From NCBI RefSeq assembly GCF_013374095.1, contig NZ_AP022672.1:2293501-2357500 (forward strand): 64,000 nucleotides of DNA. The letters are read 5' to 3'. Each line of letters starts with the position of its first letter. Position 1 is the stretch's first letter. Under the pieces are notes generated by a model, which made no database searches, was not told the origin of the DNA, and saw nothing but the letters and a program-made list of their open reading frames with translations. The stretch is from Sphingomonas sp. HMP6. Lineage in GTDB: Bacteria; Pseudomonadota; Alphaproteobacteria; Sphingomonadales; Sphingomonadaceae. Shown here piece after piece: positions 17,134 through 28,772 of this stretch. The position numbers and the translations under genes are program-made.

Positions 17134-19176
17134 TTACCAGATGTGGACGCGCTTCTCGGGTGCCAGGTACAATTTGTCGCCGGGCTTCACGTTGAAGGCG
17201 GTGTACCAGGCGTCGACGTTCCGGACGATGCCGTTGACGCGGTAGAAGGGTGGCGAATGCGGATCGGTGAGGAGCCGCGCGCGCGCCGCCCCTTCGCGAA
17301 GCTTGGCCTGCCACGCCTGCGCATAGGCCATGAAAAAGCGCTGGTCGCCGGTCAGGCCGCCGATGACGGGTGCCTTGCCGTGCTTGGCCTGATAGCGCTG
17401 ATACGCGCCATACGCCGCCTCGACGCCGCCGAGATCGCCGATATTTTCGCCGAGCGTCAGCTTGCCGTTCACCTTGGTGCCGGGGATCGGCTCATATTGG
17501 TCATATTGCGCGGCAAGCGCTGCGGTGCGCACTTTGAACGCTTCCTTGGCCGCCGGCGTCCACCAATTCTCGAACTTGCCGGTCGCGCCGAACTGGCTGC
17601 CCTGATCGTCAAAGCCATGGCCCATTTCATGGCCGATGATCGCGCCGATCGCGCCGTAATTCACCGCCGGATCGGCATTCGGATCGAAATAGGGTGGCTG
17701 CAGGATGGCGGCGGGGAAGGTGATCTGGTTGGCGAGCGGGTTGTAATAGGCGTTCACCGTCTGCGGCGTCATGCCCCATAGCGACCGATCGACCGGCTTT
17801 ACGAAGCGTTCGAGTTCGAGCGCGTGCCCGAATTGGGCCGACCGCTGCGCATTGCCGAGCATGTCGCCGCGCACGACGTTGAAGCTTGAATAATCGATAT
17901 ATTTGTCGGGATGGCCGACGCGCGGCTCGAACGCGGCGAGCTTGACGAGCGCGGCCTTGCGCGTGGCCTCGTCCATCCAGGCCGATTTGCCGATCCGGTC
18001 CTGATAGGATCCGCGCAAATTCTCGATCAGTTCGCTCATCTGCGCCTTGGCAGCGGGCGGGAAGAAGCGGGCGACATAGAGCTGGCCGACCGCTTCACCC
18101 AGCGCACCGTTGGTGAGCTGGACGCCGCGCTTCCAGCGATCACGCTGAGTCTTCACGTCCGACAGCGTGGTCGAATAGAAATCGAACTGCGCCTGATCGA
18201 ACACCTTGGGCAGATACGCGGCGTTGTCGCTGACGAAGTGGAAAGCGAGATAATCCTTCCACGTGGCCAGCGGCGTCGCGACCAAGATCTTGCCGAGCGC
18301 GGTGATCGCGGTGTTGTTGGTCATCAGCACCTTCGGCGAGCTGTCGACCCCGGCGGTCTTGAGCATCAGCGCCCAATCGAATTCTGGTGCCTTTTTGGTC
18401 AGGCCGGCAACGTCCTGCGGATCGTTGAGCGCGGCGATGTCGCGGCTCTTTTCGGGCGACCAATGTTCCTTGGCCATCGCGGTTTCGAGCGCCATGATTG
18501 CATCGGCCTTGGCGGCGGCATTCGCGATGCCGGCCAGCGTCTGCATCTTCTCGATATAAGCGCGGTACGCCTTGCGATAGGTGTCGTATTTGGCGCCTTC
18601 GAGCAGATAATAGTCGCGCGGCATGCCGAGCCCGCCCTGACCGACCGCAGCGGTATATTGGGTCGGATCGGCGAGATTCGGGATGATTCCCACGCCGACC
18701 GGGGATTCATAGCCGACGCTGGCGAACAGTGTCTGCAGGCCCTTCATGTCGCTTACGGCGTCGATCCGGGCGAGATAGGGTTTCAACGGCGCGGTGCCCT
18801 TGGCTTCGATCCCCGCTTCGTCGATCCAGCTGCCGTAGAAATCGCCGACCTGCTTGCCGGTCGCGCCATATTTCGCCGGGTTCTTCGCCATGTCGTCGAG
18901 GATCGCGCGGACGTTCACCTCGGCTTCGTCGCTCAGCATATTGCCATAACCGACCGCTGCCTTGTCGGCGGGAATTTCGGTACGCTTGTCCCACGCGCCG
19001 TTGGCATAGGTCCAGAAATCGTCGCCCGGTTTCAGGTCACGTTGCTGCGCGGTGAGGTCGACCCCGAACGTGCCATAGCGCGGCGCGGCCTTGGACACCT
19101 CCTTGGCGAGGCCGGGAACAGTGAGCGCAGCAACCGCGACGGCGGCAGACAAGCGTAGGAACGTGGCACGGCGCAT
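17134..19176 (-). CDS. M13-family zinc metallopeptidase (neprilysin/PepO-like)
   Basis: A 680-residue secreted endopeptidase. N-terminal signal peptide MRRATFLRLSAAVAVAALTV; the catalytic zinc site is IIGHEMGHGFDDQGSQFG (HExxH) and the third ligand Glu is in GENIGDLGGVEAAY. The substrate-binding NAYY motif is present as TVNAYYNPLANQITFPA. The C-terminus YLAPEKRVHIW is close to the canonical CxxW end (here HIW). Start ATG 19176 follows GAGGGGATCC; the 70-codon upstream extension is not used. Targets of bacterial members are small peptides; specificity unknown. Confidence 0.93.
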   Translation of the reverse strand: MRRATFLRLSAAVAVAALTVPGLAKEVSKAAPRYGTFGVDLTAQQRDLKPGDDFWTYANGAWDKRTEIPADKAAVGYGNMLSDEAEVNVRAILDDMAKNPAKYGATGKQVGDFYGSWIDEAGIEAKGTAPLKPYLARIDAVSDMKGLQTLFASVGYESPVGVGIIPNLADPTQYTAAVGQGGLGMPRDYYLLEGAKYDTYRKAYRAYIEKMQTLAGIANAAAKADAIMALETAMAKEHWSPEKSRDIAALNDPQDVAGLTKKAPEFDWALMLKTAGVDSSPKVLMTNNTAITALGKILVATPLATWKDYLAFHFVSDNAAYLPKVFDQAQFDFYSTTLSDVKTQRDRWKRGVQLTNGALGEAVGQLYVARFFPPAAKAQMSELIENLRGSYQDRIGKSAWMDEATRKAALVKLAAFEPRVGHPDKYIDYSSFNVVRGDMLGNAQRSAQFGHALELERFVKPVDRSLWGMTPQTVNAYYNPLANQITFPAAILQPPYFDPNADPAVNYGAIGAIIGHEMGHGFDDQGSQFGATGKFENWWTPAAKEAFKVRTAALAAQYDQYEPIPGTKVNGKLTLGENIGDLGGVEAAYGAYQRYQAKHGKAPVIGGLTGDQRFFMAYAQAWQAKLREGAARARLLTDPHSPPFYRVNGIVRNVDAWYTAFNVKPGDKLYLAPEKRVHIW

Positions 19177-19264
19177 CGAAAGGATCCCCTCTAACCTAGT
19201 GTATTGCTCATCTATACCGGTGCAGCCGGAGCGACGCAATGGCCTAGGTCGGCCGCACGTCCCG

Positions 19265-19335
19265 ATTGATCGTCCCGCTTGATCGCCCCGTTGACGCCCC
19301 GTTGACGCCCGGGTTGACGCCCCGGTTGACGCCCA
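19265..19335. repeat. Helically phased degenerate tandem repeat upstream of the M13 peptidase gene
   Basis: GTTGACGCC occurs at 19290, 19301, 19313 and 19325, i.e. at 11-12 bp steps, preceded by two weaker copies (CTTGATCGCC near 19279 and ATTGATCGTCC near 19265). Six units stand head to tail at roughly one helical turn each. The stretch is 90-160 bp before the M13 peptidase start and divergent from the TonB receptor. The rest of 19177-19600 holds no gene. Confidence 0.8.
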
Positions 19336-19502
19336 GTCACCCGTGCGGCACCGGCATCGATCGGCCTCCAAACTTCGGCTATTCAAGCGTTACACCCAGC
19401 AGCCCAAGTCATCGCCAAGAGATGTTCGTTCACCGCGCGACCGTCGTGAAAAGAATCTTTGTCAAAATGTCGGCTCGAAACCGACCCGGTCGATCCGCGC
19501 TC

Positions 19503-19508
19503 TATAAT
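19503..19508 (+). promoter_or_regulatory. Possible -10 box of the TonB receptor gene
   Basis: A consensus TATAAT stands at 19503-19508, about 95 bp before the receptor start. The matching -35 position (around 19480-19485, ACCGAC) is poor, so this may be an activated or extracytoplasmic-type promoter. Weak call. Confidence 0.3.
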
Positions 19509-19600
19509 TAGTACCAGGCGCCGACGCGTGACTGAAGAAACCGCTTTGCGCCCGAACGAACGGTGCGGAGCCAACCGTTATTCATGAGGTCGAAGTAACA

Positions 19601-22129
19601 ATGAAAAAATCTTTGAGGATGTCGACGGTTGCGTCGATCGCGATTGTTTGTTCGGCCTTGACCGCAGCCAATGCGGCCGCCGCCGAGCGCAAGCCCGCCA
19701 GCGGTATCGCAGACGGTACCGAAGCCGAGACCCCGGCTGCCGAGCCGCAAGCCAAGGCGCCGGTCGAAGCCGCGTTCTCCACGGGCGTCGCCAAGGGCCG
19801 CGACCGGCTCGATAGCGCGACCTCGACCAGCGCGCTGCGCGGCGATGACATCCAGAAACTGAGCGCGCGGACGCTGGCCGACATCCTGCGCAACATTCCG
19901 GGGATCCGTACCGAATCCTCGACCGGCGACGGCAATTCCAGCTACACGATCCGCGGCCTGCCGCTGGCATCGGGCGGCTCCAAATTCATGCAGATCGAGG
20001 AAGACGGCTTGCCCGTCCTCGAATTCGGCGACTTCTTCAACGTCGCCTCGGACATCTTCATCCGTGCCGATTTCAACCTGGCAGCGGTCGAGGCGATCCG
20101 CGGTGGTTCGGCCTCGACCTTCGCGTCGAATTCGCCCGGCGGCGTGATCAACCTGATCTCCAAGACCGGCGACGTCGAAGGCGGCGCGATCCAGCTCACC
20201 AGCGGCATCGGCTATGACACGAAGCGCGTTGATTTCGATTATGGCACCAAGATCAGCGACACGCTGCGCTTCCATATCGGCGGATTCTACCGTTCTGGCG
20301 AAGGGCCGCGCCATGTCGGCTACAACGCCTATCAGGGCGGCCAGGTGAAGTTCAACATCACCAAGCAGCTCGGCGATGACGGCTATATCCGCCTGTCGGC
20401 CAAATATCTCGACGACCGATCGCCGCAATATCTGCCGGGGGCGGTGCGCATCACCGGCACCAACGACGAGCCGGTCTATTCGAACTTTGCGAATTTCGAC
20501 GTGCGGCGCGATTCGGTGCTGTCGCGCTACATTCCGAATGTTATCACGCTCGACGGCAACAACAATCCGACCTCGATCCCGCTCAGCCAGGGCATGGATG
20601 CGAAGGTCGCGTCTATCGGCGTTGAAACGCAATTCACCGTCGCCGGTTGGTCGATCACCGAAAAGGCACGCTTCTCGAAAATCTCGGGCGGCACGACGCG
20701 CGATCTGGTCGCCGCCATTTATTCGGCGACGGCCCTGCCGGCCTCGCTTGGCGCGGGGACGGGAACGTTCAGTTATGCCACCGGCCCCAAGGCGGGCCAG
20801 GTGATCCCCAACCTGAGCGCGCTGAACGGCAACGGCCTGATCGCGGCGACCTCGCTCAACCGGGTCGATGCCACTTCGCTCGACAATTTCACCAACGATT
20901 TGCGCGCCAACCGCGCGTTTATGCTGGGCAAGGGCGAACTGACCCTGACCGGCGGCGTGTACAAGTCGATCCAGAATCTGGGCAGCGACTGGCTCTATGG
21001 CAACATCTTGCAAGACGTGACCGGCGACGGGCGCGCGGCCCTCATCAACTACACCAACGCCGCCGGCGTGCCACAGTCGCAGGACGGCTATCTCGGCTTC
21101 AACCGCTCGGGCTCGACTGCCTTTTATCGCCGCAAGTACGACGTTCAATATGACGTGACCGCACCCTATGGATCGGTCAATTACCGGTTCGGCAAGATCG
21201 CGATCGGCGGCAGCATCCGCTATGACATGGGCAAGGTAACGGGCCAGATCTACGGTGCCGACCTGGGCGATGGCCGGATCGGGATGAAGCCGTTCGACTT
21301 CGATGGCAATGGCGTCATCTCGGTCGCGGAATCAAAGACTGCGTTCACCCCGCTCGGCCGCCCTGCCCCGGTGAATTACAAATATCACTACATCAGCTAC
21401 TCGACCGGCATCAATTACCGCGTGGCGGAGCAGCTTGCCGTATTCGCGCGCTACAGCAGCGGCGCGCGGGCGAATGCCGACAAGGTGCTGTTCTCCAACA
21501 AGGTGAGCGTAACCGACGGCAGCATGCCGAACAGCGCCGATGGCTATGACATCGTCAAGCAGTTGGAGGGCGGGTTCAAATATCGCAATTCGGCGCTGAC
21601 GGTGAACGTGACCGCGTTCCTGGCCAATACCGAGGATACCAACGTCCAGGCGGGTGCGATCACCACCGACCGCAAATATCGCGCGTACGGCGTGGAGGCG
21701 GAGGCCGGCTATCGGCACGGCCCGTTCAGCGTGACCGGTGGTGTCACCTATACCAAGGCGACGTTGCAGAGCGACCAGTTGAACGCCGCGGTCGCGGGCA
21801 TGACGCCGCGCCGTCAACCGGACTTCATCTTCCAGGCGACGCCGCAATTCGAAGTGCGCAAATTCACCATCGGCGCGAATTTCGTCGGCAGCACCGGCAG
21901 CTTCACGCAGGATGCCAATGCGTTGCGCCTGCCGGGCTACACGCTGGTCAACGGCTTCCTCCAGTTCCGCCCGGTCGACCGGGTGCAGGTGATGATCAAC
22001 GCTAACAACCTGTTCGACACACTCGGCATGATCGAAGTCACCCAGCCTTCGGTCCCGGGCAACGGCGTCGGCGTCGGCCGCGCGTCGAACGGCCGCACCG
22101 TTTCGGCTTCGCTGCGGCTCGATTTCTGA
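19601..22129 (+). CDS. TonB-dependent outer-membrane receptor (siderophore-type)
   Basis: An 842-residue receptor with signal peptide MKKSLRMSTVASIAIVCSAL. Plug domain from about 65 to 190 (ADILRNIPGIRTESSTGDGN, IRGLPLASGG, VEAIRGGSASTFASNSPGGV), then a beta-barrel ending in SASLRLDF with the terminal Phe. The TonB-box region is not obvious. A loop in the barrel contains DFDGNGVISVAE, a perfect 12-residue EF-hand-type calcium loop. GAGG stands 10 bp before the ATG. The ligand is unknown; the plug resembles receptors for sugars or ferric chelates. No biosynthetic or sensor genes are adjacent. Confidence 0.92.
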   Translation: MKKSLRMSTVASIAIVCSALTAANAAAAERKPASGIADGTEAETPAAEPQAKAPVEAAFSTGVAKGRDRLDSATSTSALRGDDIQKLSARTLADILRNIPGIRTESSTGDGNSSYTIRGLPLASGGSKFMQIEEDGLPVLEFGDFFNVASDIFIRADFNLAAVEAIRGGSASTFASNSPGGVINLISKTGDVEGGAIQLTSGIGYDTKRVDFDYGTKISDTLRFHIGGFYRSGEGPRHVGYNAYQGGQVKFNITKQLGDDGYIRLSAKYLDDRSPQYLPGAVRITGTNDEPVYSNFANFDVRRDSVLSRYIPNVITLDGNNNPTSIPLSQGMDAKVASIGVETQFTVAGWSITEKARFSKISGGTTRDLVAAIYSATALPASLGAGTGTFSYATGPKAGQVIPNLSALNGNGLIAATSLNRVDATSLDNFTNDLRANRAFMLGKGELTLTGGVYKSIQNLGSDWLYGNILQDVTGDGRAALINYTNAAGVPQSQDGYLGFNRSGSTAFYRRKYDVQYDVTAPYGSVNYRFGKIAIGGSIRYDMGKVTGQIYGADLGDGRIGMKPFDFDGNGVISVAESKTAFTPLGRPAPVNYKYHYISYSTGINYRVAEQLAVFARYSSGARANADKVLFSNKVSVTDGSMPNSADGYDIVKQLEGGFKYRNSALTVNVTAFLANTEDTNVQAGAITTDRKYRAYGVEAEAGYRHGPFSVTGGVTYTKATLQSDQLNAAVAGMTPRRQPDFIFQATPQFEVRKFTIGANFVGSTGSFTQDANALRLPGYTLVNGFLQFRPVDRVQVMINANNLFDTLGMIEVTQPSVPGNGVGVGRASNGRTVSASLRLDF

Positions 22130-22148
22130 GCGGGGTCCGGGTGGCGGC

Positions 22149-24089
<1,941 letters not shown>

Positions 24090-24203
24090 GCTGCACACTC
24101 CTCGGCGCGCCTTGTGCCGGGCGGACGCTCCCGAATGCAAGCATCACTTGGCGCAACTTTAGTTTCATTGTAAAACCGATCCGGCGCGGTGGGGAGTGTT
24201 GCG

Positions 24204-25220
24204 ATGACGGGTACGGTTCTGGTCACGGGCGGCAGCGGCTACATCGCCGGTTTCCTGATCCGGCAACTGATCGCGGAGGGGTGGCGCGTCCACACCACGA
24301 TCCGATCGCTGGCGCGCGAGGCGGAGGTGCGCCGCGTGCTGGCGGTCGACGATACGCGGCTCAGCTTCTTCGCGGCGGATCTGCTGAACGATGCCGGCTG
24401 GGCCGATGCGGTGGCGGGCTGCAGCCATGTCGCGCATGTCGCCTCGCCGCTTCCGGCCGGGGCGGTGCGCCACGAAGACGATCTGATCGTGCCCGCGCGC
24501 GAAGGCGCTTTGCGCGCACTACGCTTTGCCAAGGCGGCAGGGGTCGAGCGTTTCGTCATGACCTCGTCGGTCGCGGCGATCGCCTATGGCCACAATAAGA
24601 AAAGCGCGACCTTTACCGAGGCCGACTGGACCGACATCCACGGCCCACAGGTCCATGCCTATGCCAAATCGAAGACGCTGGCAGAACGCGCCGCGCGCGA
24701 CTGGGTGGCGGCCGAGGGCGGCCATATGGTGTATTGCACGATCAATCCCGCCGCGGTGTTGGGGCCGGTGCTCGGGCCGGATTTCTCGGCCTCGATCGAA
24801 GTGGTCAAGCGGCTGATCAGCGGGTCGCTGCCCGGCCTGCCCGATTTCGGGTTCGGCGTGGTCGACGTGCGCGACGTCGCCGATCTTCACGTTCGGGCAT
24901 TGAACGCAGAGGACATGGCGGGGGAACGCTTCATCGCGTGCGGCCCGTTCCTGATGATGGCCGATGTTGCCGCCGTGCTGCGCGACCGCCTCGGCGCGGA
25001 GGCGCGGAAAGTGCCGACGCGCAAACTGCCCGATCTGCTGCTCCGGGCGGTCGCGCTGTTCGATCCGGCGGTGCGGATGGTGACGGGCGAGCTCGGCAAG
25101 CGGCGCATCACCCCTGCCGATCATGCGCGCGAACGGCTTGGCTGGGTGCCGCGGCCTGCCGCCGAAACGATCGTCGATACCGCCCGCAGCCTGATCGATC
25201 GGGGGATCGTAACGCTCTGA
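24204..25220 (+). CDS. NAD(P)-dependent epimerase / dihydroflavonol-4-reductase-like protein
   Basis: A 338-residue extended short-chain dehydrogenase. Rossmann loop [16 protein letters not shown] at the N-terminus, catalytic Tyr-X3-Lys as [14 protein letters not shown], and SSVAAIAYG with the active-site Ser. These proteins reduce aldehydes or ketones, with dihydroflavonol reductase and cinnamoyl-CoA reductase as named relatives; the true substrate is unknown. ATG 24204 has GGGGAG 8 bp upstream; a GTG at 24189 is a possible alternative. It is 53 bp ahead of the truncated pccB in the same direction. Confidence 0.88.
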   Translation: MTGTVLVTGGSGYIAGFLIRQLIAEGWRVHTTIRSLAREAEVRRVLAVDDTRLSFFAADLLNDAGWADAVAGCSHVAHVASPLPAGAVRHEDDLIVPAREGALRALRFAKAAGVERFVMTSSVAAIAYGHNKKSATFTEADWTDIHGPQVHAYAKSKTLAERAARDWVAAEGGHMVYCTINPAAVLGPVLGPDFSASIEVVKRLISGSLPGLPDFGFGVVDVRDVADLHVRALNAEDMAGERFIACGPFLMMADVAAVLRDRLGAEARKVPTRKLPDLLLRAVALFDPAVRMVTGELGKRRITPADHARERLGWVPRPAAETIVDTARSLIDRGIVTL

Positions 25221-25273
25221 GGCTTGCCCACGGCCACGGCTTTTGCCAAGCACGCGCCCATAGGAGAGAGCCA

Positions 25274-26117
25274 ATGTCCTCGACCATCGCCGAATTGGAA
25301 CGCAAGCGCGCGGCCGCGCGCATTGGCGGAGGTGAGAAGCGCATCGCCGCGCAGCACGCCAAGGGCAAATTGACCGCGCGCGAGCGGCTCGACGTGCTGC
25401 TCGACGAGGGATCGTTCGAGGAACTCGACATGTATGTCGAGCACAATTGCGTCGATTTCGGGATGCAGGACCAGATCATCCCCGGCGACGGCGTGGTCAC
25501 GGGATCGGGCACGATCAACGGGCGGCTGGTGTTCGTCTTCAGCCAGGATTTCACCGTGTTCGGCGGCTCGCTGTCGGAACGCCACGCACAGAAGATCTGC
25601 AAGATCATGGACATGGCGTTGAAGGTCGGCGCGCCGGTGATCGGCCTCAACGATTCGGGCGGTGCCCGCATTCAGGAGGGCGTCGCCAGCCTGGGCGGCT
25701 ATGCCGAAGTGTTTCAGCGGAACGTATTGGCCAGTGGCGTGGTGCCGCAGATCAGCTTGATCATGGGGCCGTGCGCCGGCGGTGCAGTCTATTCGCCGGC
25801 GATGACGGATTTCATTTTCATGGTGAAAGACTCGTCGTATATGTTCGTCACTGGCCCGGATGTAGTGAAGACCGTTACCAACGAGATCGTCACGCAGGAG
25901 GAACTGGGCGGTGCGGTGACGCACACCACGAAGTCGGGGGTCGCTGACGTGGCCTTCGAAGATGATATCGAGGCGCTGCTCGCGGCCCGCGACTTCGTGG
26001 ACTTTCTCCCCGCCAGCAACCGCGAAGCCGCGCCCGAGCGGCCATCGTCCGACCCGTGGGACCGGATCGAGGAATCGCTCGACACGCTGGTCCCGGCAAG
26101 CGCCAACCAGCCGTATG
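25274..26117 (+). pseudogene. pccB: Propionyl-CoA carboxylase beta subunit, truncated by IS6
   Basis: Starts normally (GAGAGAGCCA then ATG) with [20 protein letters not shown], and shows [58 protein letters not shown] and [16 protein letters not shown], typical of PccB/acyl-CoA carboxyltransferase N-terminal half. After about 281 codons ([14 protein letters not shown]) the sequence runs into the IS6-family left end at 26118 and continues only into IS-derived residues to a stop at 26180. Full-length enzymes have about 510 residues, so the whole C-terminal carboxyltransferase domain is missing. The remainder is not found anywhere in the window. Confidence 0.93.
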
Positions 26118-26950
26118 GGCACCGTCAAGTTAAGCCCTGTGGCTTTGCGGTGCCGGATCGGAGGGCTATTGCGGATGTATGACCACATCACGAGACCCGA
26201 TTTACGCGGGTTACCGCTATCCTCCCGAGATCATCTGCTACGCGGTCTGGCTGTATTTCCGGTACCCACTGAGCCTGCGGATGGTCGAGGAACTGTTGGC
26301 TGCGCGCGGTATCGAGGTCAGCTATGAGACGGTTCGGCAATGGGGGCTGAAGTTCGGTGAGGTCTTTGCCCGCCGCATCCGGCAGCGAGCGCCGCAACGC
26401 GGCGACAAATGGCATCTCGACGAAGTCGTGATCACCATCGCCGGGCACAAACACTGGCTGTGGCGCGCGGTTGACCAGCAGGGCTTTGTTCTGGACGTCC
26501 TTGTCCAGAGCCGGCGCAACACCAAGGCTGCCCGCCGTCTGCTACGCAAACTGCTGAAGAAACAGGGTCGGGCTCCCCGGGTGATGATCACCGACAAGCT
26601 CAGAAGCTACGGCGCCGCCAAACGAACCATCATGCCCGGCGTCGAGCACCGCCAGCACAAGGGCCTCAACAACCGGGCCGAGAATTCCCACCAGCCAACA
26701 AGGCGACGAGAGCGCATCATGAAGGGCTTCAAGTCGCCGCGCCACGTCCAGCGCTTCCTGTCCACCCACGATCAAATTGCCCACGTCTTTTCCCGCCCGC
26801 CTCTTGCCAGCGCCGCCACCGTCCGTTCTGCCCGCACCCAGGCGTTCACGCACTGGGCTGAGGTGACCGGCGTCGCAATGGCCGCATGATTGCGCCCAAT
26901 TCCAGCATCGCGTCTTTCCTCGCGCCCGACCGCAGCAAGTTGACGGTGCC
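26118..26950 (+). mobile_element. IS6-family insertion sequence
   Basis: An 833 bp element with inverted ends GGCACCGTCAAGTTAAGCC and (read inward) GGCACCGTCAACTTGCTGC. It carries a single transposase. The 8 bp flanks (GCCGTATG left, ACCCCACC right) do not match, so there is no target duplication. IS6/IS26-type elements typically fuse or delete neighbouring DNA, which would explain both the lost end of pccB and the lost left end of the adjacent island. Confidence 0.9.
26179..26889 (+). CDS. IS6-family transposase
   Basis: A 236-residue DDE transposase. It starts [19 protein letters not shown] and has the [18 protein letters not shown] HTH region ([18 protein letters not shown]). Catalytic residues are in [13 protein letters not shown] (first Asp), [13 protein letters not shown] (second Asp) and [20 protein letters not shown] (Glu). 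Alternative ATG two codons earlier. The protein appears intact. Confidence 0.93.
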   Translation: MTTSRDPIYAGYRYPPEIICYAVWLYFRYPLSLRMVEELLAARGIEVSYETVRQWGLKFGEVFARRIRQRAPQRGDKWHLDEVVITIAGHKHWLWRAVDQQGFVLDVLVQSRRNTKAARRLLRKLLKKQGRAPRVMITDKLRSYGAAKRTIMPGVEHRQHKGLNNRAENSHQPTRRRERIMKGFKSPRHVQRFLSTHDQIAHVFSRPPLASAATVRSARTQAFTHWAEVTGVAMAA

Positions 26951-27226
26951 ACCCCACCGCATAAGGGCATAACCCGCTCACTTTGCATGATAGATTTGCT
27001 GTTGAGGGGGCCCGACCGACGCCGATCGGGACCCGCTCAAAAAACGGGTTTTCGCTTGGCCATCAATCATTTGTGTGGGGAAAAGGCGGGGTCCGTTTCG
27101 ACGCCGATCTACATTTCCTTGTTTAGATTGGTCGAGGCGGCCCGTTCAAAGGCGGGAGCTGGCCACATAATTTCTGAGAATTCGATGATTATTAGAGACG
27201 ATGGGGGCTGCGACCGCCCACCCTGG

Positions 27227-27832
27227 TCAGCCGTCGAGCCACCGCTCGAATGCTTCCGAAACAGCCGCGGCAGTGCCGTTGCCTTCAGCAAGCCAAAGCC
27301 GCCAGGTCGTTATCGCACGCGCCTCCACGTCCACACTAAGCAGCTTGCGGTTACCGAACGCCCACGCCGTTTCAATCTCAGCGATCGTCATGGCATTGGC
27401 TGGAATTCCGCGTCGGCCAGCGATCTCTGCCAGTGGTGGCGCACCGGCACCGCCATGCGGCACGGCGAGATCGATGCTCGGGGCCGTAACCAGCCGCGAC
27501 AGACGATCGATAAACGCTCGACCGATTTCGGGATCGCCGCTGAGCCCAGCGTCGAGCAACGGGGGCACGATGCGGTCGGCAAGCTGCCAGCCGATGACGA
27601 TACCGGTCGCCTGCATCGCGCCGCAGCCCCATGCAAGCAACCCATCCTCGCTGTCGCCGGCGGCGAGGGCATGGCTGTCGAGCCTGAACCGGAAGCTGCC
27701 GTCGGCACCGCGCTGAGCGATCAGCAAGCCGATCCCTGCAAGGTGGGTCGTGGCGGGCAACGTGCCCTGAGTGCTGGCTGGCGCATCGACGTACGACACG
27801 GCGATCGATACGAAACGCGAAGTGATATTCAT
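27227..27832 (-). CDS. Hypothetical island protein with exonuclease-like layout
   Basis: A 201-residue protein starting MNITSRFVSIAVSYVDAPAS. It has DGLLAWGCGAMQATGIVIGW and LADRIVPPLLDAGLSGDPEI, and later MTIAEIETAWAFGNRKLLSV. The order of segments loosely recalls the DnaQ-like fold of the upstream exonuclease, but conserved acidic residues are not clear, so this is at best a degenerate relative. It lies 107 bp downstream of the exonuclease gene on the same strand. No confident family. Confidence 0.6.
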   Translation of the reverse strand: MNITSRFVSIAVSYVDAPASTQGTLPATTHLAGIGLLIAQRGADGSFRFRLDSHALAAGDSEDGLLAWGCGAMQATGIVIGWQLADRIVPPLLDAGLSGDPEIGRAFIDRLSRLVTAPSIDLAVPHGGAGAPPLAEIAGRRGIPANAMTIAEIETAWAFGNRKLLSVDVEARAITTWRLWLAEGNGTAAAVSEAFERWLDG

Positions 27833-27938
27833 GACTTTGTCTTTCAAATGCACGCGTCGTCACACCACCGGTCGAGACCGGCAGCGCGAGGGACGCGGGA
27901 GGTGGTGGAAGCTGTCGGCGATCAGCCGACGGATCGGA

Positions 27939-28772
27939 TCAGATGGGTCGTGCGCCGGAGAAGGCGCGCTCGTCGGCCGCGCGGGTGACTCTGCGCTCGG
28001 CATCGCGACTTGCCGCCTCGACCCGATGGAACAGCGCTCGCGGGCGCGCCCACATCGTCGGCGGACAGGTCGCGAACGCGGCGAGGTGCGCGAGTTCCGG
28101 TGTGGTTTCGAGGAACCGCGCGAGATCGGCGAGTGGCTCGGCGATCTTGCGCTCGTCGACCGCGCGCGCTGCGGCCCAGTGGAGCCACAGGATGTATGTC
28201 GCGACGACGTCCTCGCGGACATAAGCGGAGATCGCCTCGATATCGCCATCGCGCCACAGCGTTCCTACGTCTGCCCCGTGGACCGACGTCTTCACCGGGA
28301 TCGCCAGCGCGGCGCACAGCTCTGAAAGTCCGACCTTGCGCGTGCCGCCATAGCCACCGAACTGGTCGGCGAGATCGCAGTGATGTGGCCCGTACCGATG
28401 AGCATGGGTATGATGCGCAAGCCCTTCGAGTCCGAACTGCGCTGCCGCCATCGCCTGGACCTGAAGGACGGGTAGATCGAACCCGCGTCCATTATACGAT
28501 ATGCTGGTCACGCCGGTTGGCAGCAGGCGATCGACCTCGTTATAGAATTTTGTTTCCTCGCCTGGCAGGCAGATCAGCGTCTGGAAATCGAAGCTGTAGC
28601 CACTGGTGCTCCAGTCGGCTTGAAGGAACGCGGCAGCAACCGGACGGTGGCGCGGCCAAGGCGGAAAACTTCCATCTGCCATTTCTTCATCGACGATGGT
28701 TTCGATATCGAACGCGACGACATGCTCGGTCGCATGGCTATCGCTGGGTCTGCTAAATTGCTGATGTCGCAT
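27939..28772 (-). CDS. Predicted 3'-5' exonuclease, PolB-type (DEDD superfamily)
   Basis: A 277-residue protein. The DEDD exonuclease motifs can be read: Exo I VVAFDIETIVDEEM, Exo II SYNGRGFDLPVLQVQAMAA, HHCDLADQFGGYG, and Exo III YVREDVVATYILWLHW. This matches the family of predicted PolB-like 3'-5' exonucleases (Pfam PF10108) found on plasmids and islands. It would degrade DNA from 3' ends, perhaps during conjugative replication or repair. The C-terminal 70 residues are Arg/Ala rich. AAAGG precedes the ATG. Confidence 0.85.
   Translation of the reverse strand: MRHQQFSRPSDSHATEHVVAFDIETIVDEEMADGSFPPWPRHRPVAAAFLQADWSTSGYSFDFQTLICLPGEETKFYNEVDRLLPTGVTSISYNGRGFDLPVLQVQAMAAAQFGLEGLAHHTHAHRYGPHHCDLADQFGGYGGTRKVGLSELCAALAIPVKTSVHGADVGTLWRDGDIEAISAYVREDVVATYILWLHWAAARAVDERKIAEPLADLARFLETTPELAHLAAFATCPPTMWARPRALFHRVEAASRDAERRVTRAADERAFSGARPI

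Noticed and set aside
26110..26958. Target duplication flanking the IS6 element.
   Set aside because: The 8 bp on the left (GCCGTATG) and right (ACCCCACC) do not match.
26951..27226. A second copy of the tRNA-Thr 3' end as attL at the left side.
   Set aside because: No matching sequence was found by eye near the IS6 boundary.
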